Below are positions 60,814 through 64,000 of a DNA stretch of 64,000 bases, piece after piece. The notes beneath the pieces are model-generated. The model was given only the letters and a program-made list of their open reading frames with translations, had not been told where the DNA came from and did not search any database. Source of the DNA: JAENVU01 sp963801105 (GTDB lineage Bacteria > Actinomycetota > Acidimicrobiia > IMCC26256 > JAENVU01); assembly GCA_963801105.1 (NCBI GenBank), contig CAWDDH010000003.1, positions 3,038,001 to 3,102,000 of the forward strand, given 5' to 3'. A program made the position numbers and the translations under genes. The first letter of the stretch is position 1; every line of letters starts with the position of its first letter.

Positions 60814-60838
60814 AGGCTACCGGCGTCCCCCGCCGGTA
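60814..60838 (-). promoter_or_regulatory. lysX promoter with palindrome TACCGGCG-TCCCC-CGCCGGTA
   Basis: The -10 TAGCCT (60814-60819) is 7 nt before ATG 60806. An inverted repeat with perfect 8-bp arms (60818-60838) overlaps its edge and lies between the divergent lysX and SDR genes. It is a candidate operator. Confidence 0.5.
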
Positions 60839-60863
60839 CCTCGGACTTTCGGGAGGATCGTTG

Positions 60864-61640
60864 ATGGCCAGGCTGGACGGCAAGGTCGCGCTCATCACGG
60901 GTGCCGGAAACGGCATGGGCCGCGCCGCGTCCACCCTCTTCGCCGCCGAGGGCGCCCGGGTCGTCGTCGCGGACTGGAGCGAGAACGGCGGCCGGGAGAC
61001 AGTGGCTGCGGTCGAGGCCGGGGGCGGCGAGGCTGCCTTCGTGAAGGTCGACGTCGCCGACGCCGCGCAGGTCGAGGCGATGATCGCCTTCGCGATGGAA
61101 CGATTCGGCGCGCTGCACGTCCTCTACAACAACGCCGGCATCTTTCCCGCCGACGACGGCGGCGTGACCGAGACGCCCGAGCCCACGTGGGACCGCGTCA
61201 TGGAGATCAACCTGAAGGGCGTCTGGCTGGGCTGCAAGTACGGCGTGCCCGCAATGCTCGACTCCGGTGGCGGGTCGATCGTGAACGTCGCCAGCTTCGT
61301 GGCCCTCATGGGTGCGGCGACCGCGCAGATCGCCTACACCGCGTCGAAGGGCGGTGTGCTCGCGATGACCCGCGAGATCGCGGTCGAGTACGGGCGCCGC
61401 GGCATCCGGGCCAACTCCCTGTGCCCGGGTCCCATGTCCACGCCGATGTTGGAGGAGCTGATGAGCGACCCGGCCCGCAAGGCCCGCCGCCTCGTCCACA
61501 TCCCGATGGGCCGCCTCGGCGACGCCGTGGAGCTCGCGCGCGCGGCGCTGTTCCTCGCCTCGGACGAGTCCTCGTTCATGACCGGCGCGCAGCTCGTCGT
61601 CGACGGCGGGATCACGGCGGCCTACGTGACCCCCGAGTAG
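60864..61640 (+). CDS. SDR-family oxidoreductase (copy 4)
   Basis: The 258-residue product is a classical SDR: TGAGNGMGRA, the NNAG motif LYNNAGIFPADDGG, NVASFVALMGAATAQ with the serine region, and YTASKGG. The end LVVDGGITAAYVTPE matches glucose/ribitol-type and ketoacyl reductase-type SDRs. ATG 60864 has GGGAGGA 6 nt upstream. The glutamine-synthetase-like gene follows after 44 nt in the same direction, so they probably share an operon. It is divergent from lysX. Confidence 0.9.
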   Translation: MARLDGKVALITGAGNGMGRAASTLFAAEGARVVVADWSENGGRETVAAVEAGGGEAAFVKVDVADAAQVEAMIAFAMERFGALHVLYNNAGIFPADDGGVTETPEPTWDRVMEINLKGVWLGCKYGVPAMLDSGGGSIVNVASFVALMGAATAQIAYTASKGGVLAMTREIAVEYGRRGIRANSLCPGPMSTPMLEELMSDPARKARRLVHIPMGRLGDAVELARAALFLASDESSFMTGAQLVVDGGITAAYVTPE

Positions 61641-61684
61641 CCGGGTCCCGCACCGCTACCCTCTCGGCCCGAGGAGGTCTCGCC

Positions 61685-63061
61685 ATGCCCGGAAACCTGA
61701 GCACCCAGGACCTGCGCGTGCTCGTCGAGACCGGCGAGGTCGACACGGTGCTGGTCTGCTTCCCCGACCTCCAGGGTCGACTCATGGGCAAGCGGGTGCT
61801 CGGCACCTACTTCGTGGAGCAGATCCTCGATGCCGGCGGGTCGATCGAAGCGTGCAACTACCTCATCGCGCTCGACGTCGACATGACCCCGCTGCCGGGC
61901 TACGAGTACGCCAACTGGGAGCAGGGCTACGGCGACTTCCGCTGCGTCGCCGACCTCACGACCCTCCGGCGGATCCCCTGGCTCGAGGCGACGGCTCTCG
62001 TGCTGTGCGACCTCGTCGACGAGGAGACGGGGGCGCCCGTCGAGGAGTCGCCCCGCCAGATCCTCCGCACCCAGATCGCACGTGCCGCGGAGATGGGCCT
62101 CACCGTCAAGATCGGCGCCGAGCTCGAGTTCTTCCTGTTCGAGAACTCCTACCGCGACGCCGCAGCACGCGGGTACACCGACCTGACGCCGCACTCGGAT
62201 GTGATCGAGGACTACCACATCCTCCAGACGACCCGCGACGAGTACCTGATCCGCCAGATCCGCAACGGCATCGACGCGGCGGCGATCCCGGTCGAGTTCT
62301 CCAAGGGCGAGGCCGGGAGGGGCCAGCACGAGATCAACCTCGTGTACGCCGAGGCACTCGAGATGGCCGACCGGCTCGCGATCTACAAGAACGGCGCGAA
62401 GGAGATCGCGTCGCTCAACGGCCGCTCCCTCACGTTCATGGCGAAGTACTCGATGGACGAGGTCGGCTCGTCCTGCCACGTGCACTCCAGTGTGTGGGAC
62501 AGCCGGACCGGCGAGAGCGTGATGTGGGACGCCGGCGCGGAGCACCACCTCTCCTCGGTGTTCCGCGGCTGGTTGGGCGGGATCGTCGCGACCGGACGCG
62601 AGCTCGCGCTGCTCTTCGCGCCCTACGTCAACTCCTACAAGCGGTACCAGCCGGACTCCTGGGCGCCGACCGCGCTCGCGTGGGGCTATGACAACCGCAC
62701 GTGCGGGTACCGGCTCGTCGGCCACGGGCCCGCGTACCGGGTGGAGTCGCGCATCCCCGGTGCCGACGTGAATCCCTACCTCGCGTTCGCCGGGATCATC
62801 GCTGCGGGCTTGTACGGGATGCAGAACGACATCGAGCCGCCCGCCTCGTTCGTGGGCAACGCGTACGACGCACCCGGGCTGCCGCACGTGCCGTCGACGC
62901 TCGTGGAGGCGATCGACGCCTTCGAGCACAGCGAGGTGGCGCGCGAGGCGTTCGGACCCGCAGTGCACCATCACATCCTCAACACGGCGAAGCAGGAGTG
63001 GGCGACGTTCAACCGCGCCGTCACCGACTGGGAACGCCGGCGCAACTTCGAGCAGATCTGA
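61685..63061 (+). CDS. Glutamine synthetase-like ligase (PuuA/gamma-glutamylamine type)
   Basis: The 458-residue protein has the glutamine-synthetase fold: N-terminal FPDLQGRLMGKRV, metal motif GAELEFFLFE, GRGQHEINLVYAEALEMAD, the nucleotide motif GSSCHVHSSVWD, NSYKRYQPDSWAPTALAWGYDNRTCGYRLVG and NPYLAFAGIIAAGLYGM. The N-terminal FPDxxGRxMGK form and the short length fit gamma-glutamyl-polyamine or related amine ligases (PuuA, FluG-like) rather than GlnA itself. GAGGAGG precedes ATG 61685. The PuuD-like amidase gene begins 1 nt after its stop, supporting an amine or polyamine degradation unit. Confidence 0.88.
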   Translation: MPGNLSTQDLRVLVETGEVDTVLVCFPDLQGRLMGKRVLGTYFVEQILDAGGSIEACNYLIALDVDMTPLPGYEYANWEQGYGDFRCVADLTTLRRIPWLEATALVLCDLVDEETGAPVEESPRQILRTQIARAAEMGLTVKIGAELEFFLFENSYRDAAARGYTDLTPHSDVIEDYHILQTTRDEYLIRQIRNGIDAAAIPVEFSKGEAGRGQHEINLVYAEALEMADRLAIYKNGAKEIASLNGRSLTFMAKYSMDEVGSSCHVHSSVWDSRTGESVMWDAGAEHHLSSVFRGWLGGIVATGRELALLFAPYVNSYKRYQPDSWAPTALAWGYDNRTCGYRLVGHGPAYRVESRIPGADVNPYLAFAGIIAAGLYGMQNDIEPPASFVGNAYDAPGLPHVPSTLVEAIDAFEHSEVAREAFGPAVHHHILNTAKQEWATFNRAVTDWERRRNFEQI

Positions 63062-63062
63062 C

Positions 63063-63788
63063 GTGCGCGCCCCGTTGATCGCACTGCCGGCCTATCCGGT
63101 GCGGGCCGGTCGGGTCGACGGCTGGGCCGACCCGGCGTTCGCAATCCAGACGATGTACGTGGAGTCGCTGCAGCGGGCCGGTGCGCAGGAGGCCGTCCTG
63201 GGACCGCGCCACCTCGACGGACCGGAGGCCCTCGCCGTGCTCGACCGGTTCGACGGCATCGTGCTCCCCGGCGGCGGTGACGTGAGCCCGGGCCACTACG
63301 GCGCGGACCGCGCCCCCGAGACGTACGGGACGATCCCCATCCGGGACGAGTTCGAGTTCGCCTTGTGTGGCGCCGCGCTCGAGCTCGGGCTCCCGCTGCT
63401 CGCGATCTGCCGCGGCACCCAGGTGCTCAACGTCGCGCTCGGCGGCACCCTGCACCAGCACATCACCGACGACCTCCCCGGTCACGGCACGCCCGGCGTC
63501 GAGGCCGGCCAGGACCTCCACGACGTGGACCTCCAGCCCGATTCGCGGGTGGGGCGTGCGATGGGCGTCGGGCGCGCGGCCTGCTCGTGCCATCACCACC
63601 AGGCGATCGACCGGCTCGGGGTGGGGTTGCGGGTCACGGCCCGCGCGCCGGACGGCGTCGTCGAGGCCGTCGAGCTCGACGCCGACACGTGGGTCGCCGC
63701 GGTCCAGTGGCATCCCGAGGACACGTCGGCGACCGACCCGGCGCAGCAGGGACTGTTCGACGCGCTCGTGCAGGCCGCGCGCCGCTGA
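63063..63788 (+). CDS. Class I glutamine amidotransferase-like gamma-Glu hydrolase (PuuD type)
   Basis: The 241-residue product is a peptidase C26-family amidohydrolase. It has the PGGGDVSPGHYG oxyanion loop, the nucleophile elbow ICRGTQVLNVALGG (Cys about 115), a histidine-rich SCHHHQAID segment and the catalytic His-Glu in QWHPED. PuuD releases the glutamyl group from gamma-glutamyl-GABA; the neighbouring PuuA-like gene supports such a role. GTG 63063 is 1 nt after the upstream stop, so translation is probably coupled. A DinB/MDMPI-type gene follows after 5 nt. Confidence 0.88.
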   Translation: MRAPLIALPAYPVRAGRVDGWADPAFAIQTMYVESLQRAGAQEAVLGPRHLDGPEALAVLDRFDGIVLPGGGDVSPGHYGADRAPETYGTIPIRDEFEFALCGAALELGLPLLAICRGTQVLNVALGGTLHQHITDDLPGHGTPGVEAGQDLHDVDLQPDSRVGRAMGVGRAACSCHHHQAIDRLGVGLRVTARAPDGVVEAVELDADTWVAAVQWHPEDTSATDPAQQGLFDALVQAARR

Positions 63789-63793
63789 GAACG

Positions 63794-64000
63794 ATGGACC
63801 GCGAGACCGTCCTCGCGCTCTACGGCTCCGGTGTCGACGCCGTGGTGGGCGCGGTCGACGGGTGGACGGACGCCGACTGGGCACTTCCCGCCTGCGGCGT
63901 CTGGACCGGCACCGACCTCGCGGGACACCTGGTCAGCGTGATCGGCTGGTACCACGACTGGCTCGACCGGGCGGTCGCCGGGGACGCGGCCCCCGCGTTC
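63794..64000 (+). CDS. Mycothiol-dependent maleylpyruvate isomerase-like protein, partial
   Basis: Only the first 69 codons are inside the window. The protein begins MDRETVLALYGSGVDAVVGAVDGW and continues CGVWTGTDLAGHLVSVIGWYHDWLD, matching the N-terminal DinB-like bundle of the MDMPI_N/TIGR03083 family, in which a histidine (GHL) helps bind zinc. In actinobacteria these use mycothiol as cofactor. It starts 5 nt after the PuuD-like gene, so it is the fourth gene of the unit starting at 60864. The function of this copy is unknown. Confidence 0.75.
   Translation, partial: MDRETVLALYGSGVDAVVGAVDGWTDADWALPACGVWTGTDLAGHLVSVIGWYHDWLDRAVAGDAAPAF

Noticed and set aside
59523..60863. Long plus-strand open frame preceding the SDR at 60864
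   Set aside because: It is antisense to the LysRS-MprF gene and lacks any recognisable domain. The SDR begins at 60864 with a good ribosome-binding site.
63050..63068. CAGATCTGACG near the end of the glutamine-synthetase-like gene as another operator
   Set aside because: The second half-site CGTCAGAT is missing and the match lies in coding sequence.

Overview
The window is very GC-rich (about 70% by eye) with almost every coding base explained by closely packed genes on both strands. The gene content points to an actinomycete: two F420-dependent LLM-class oxidoreductases, two cytochromes P450 and a 3Fe-4S ferredoxin, two 13E12-type DUF222-HNH proteins, a UDP-MurNAc hydroxylase (NamH) homologue, a LysX-type lysyl-tRNA/lysyl-lipid synthetase, a mycothiol-dependent isomerase-type protein and many leaderless promoters (TANNNT about 7 nt before the start codon). 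The several amidohydrolase_2 and acyl-CoA dehydrogenase paralogues resemble soil or aquatic Acidimicrobiia-like lineages. That placement is inference; no 16S or ribosomal gene is present. No tRNA, rRNA, transposase, integrase or CRISPR array was seen.

Layout. 1-6071: acyl-CoA dehydrogenase and a divergent D-aminoacylase-type hydrolase sharing an operator, then patatin, ferredoxin, a lipoprotein and amidohydrolase_2 number 1. 6172-10722: DUF222-HNH number 1, a P450, an FGGY kinase and an inositol-phosphatase-type gene. 10842-22218: lipoprotein, thiolase, PHP protein, NamH-like protein, acyl-CoA synthetase, FAS1-like dehydratase, alpha/beta hydrolase, DUF2889, LLM oxidoreductase, a divergent SDR pair and a class II aldolase. 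22454-28513: phosphoglycerate mutase, aldehyde dehydrogenase, Ppx/GppA, and a thiolase/DUF35/TetR operon. 28532-34754: TPP-enzyme-like protein, SDR, amidohydrolase_2 number 2, then a tightly overlapping P450/hydrolase/methyltransferase/2H-phosphoesterase operon. 34962-37368: a lower-GC class A beta-lactamase-like gene and DUF222-HNH number 2. 37365-48601: acyl-CoA synthetase, PAS-GGDEF-EAL protein, a carboxyltransferase/acyl-CoA dehydrogenase operon, DEAD-box helicase, tyrosine phosphatase and amidohydrolase_2 number 3. 48660-64000: secreted TAP-like peptidase, aldehyde dehydrogenase, Ycf46-type ATPase, cupin, a second D-aminoacylase-type gene, LLM oxidoreductase, DMT transporter, the LysRS-MprF fusion, and an SDR/glutamine-synthetase-like/PuuD-like operon.

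How the genes work together. Most encode catabolism of acyl-CoA-linked or amide-linked organic compounds: activation (two acyl-CoA synthetases), dehydrogenation (three acyl-CoA dehydrogenases), hydration (FAS1-like), thiolysis (two thiolases), oxidation (P450s, SDRs, aldehyde dehydrogenases) and hydrolysis (amidohydrolases, alpha/beta hydrolases). Two families of palindromes, ATCTGACG-N3-CGTCAGAT (three places) and CTGACA-N4-CGTCAG (three places), sit on promoters of these genes and suggest two dispersed TetR-type regulons. Both DUF222-HNH genes carry a LexA-type box on a leaderless promoter, implying DNA-damage control.

Data quality. Eight single-frame breaks interrupt six otherwise well-conserved genes (D-aminoacylase-type at 830 and 53841, aldehyde dehydrogenase at 23201, Ppx/GppA at 24739, P450 at 31595, carboxyltransferase at 41554). 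Conserved sequence continues in the new frame each time, so sequencing or assembly indels are the likeliest cause; real pseudogenes cannot be excluded.
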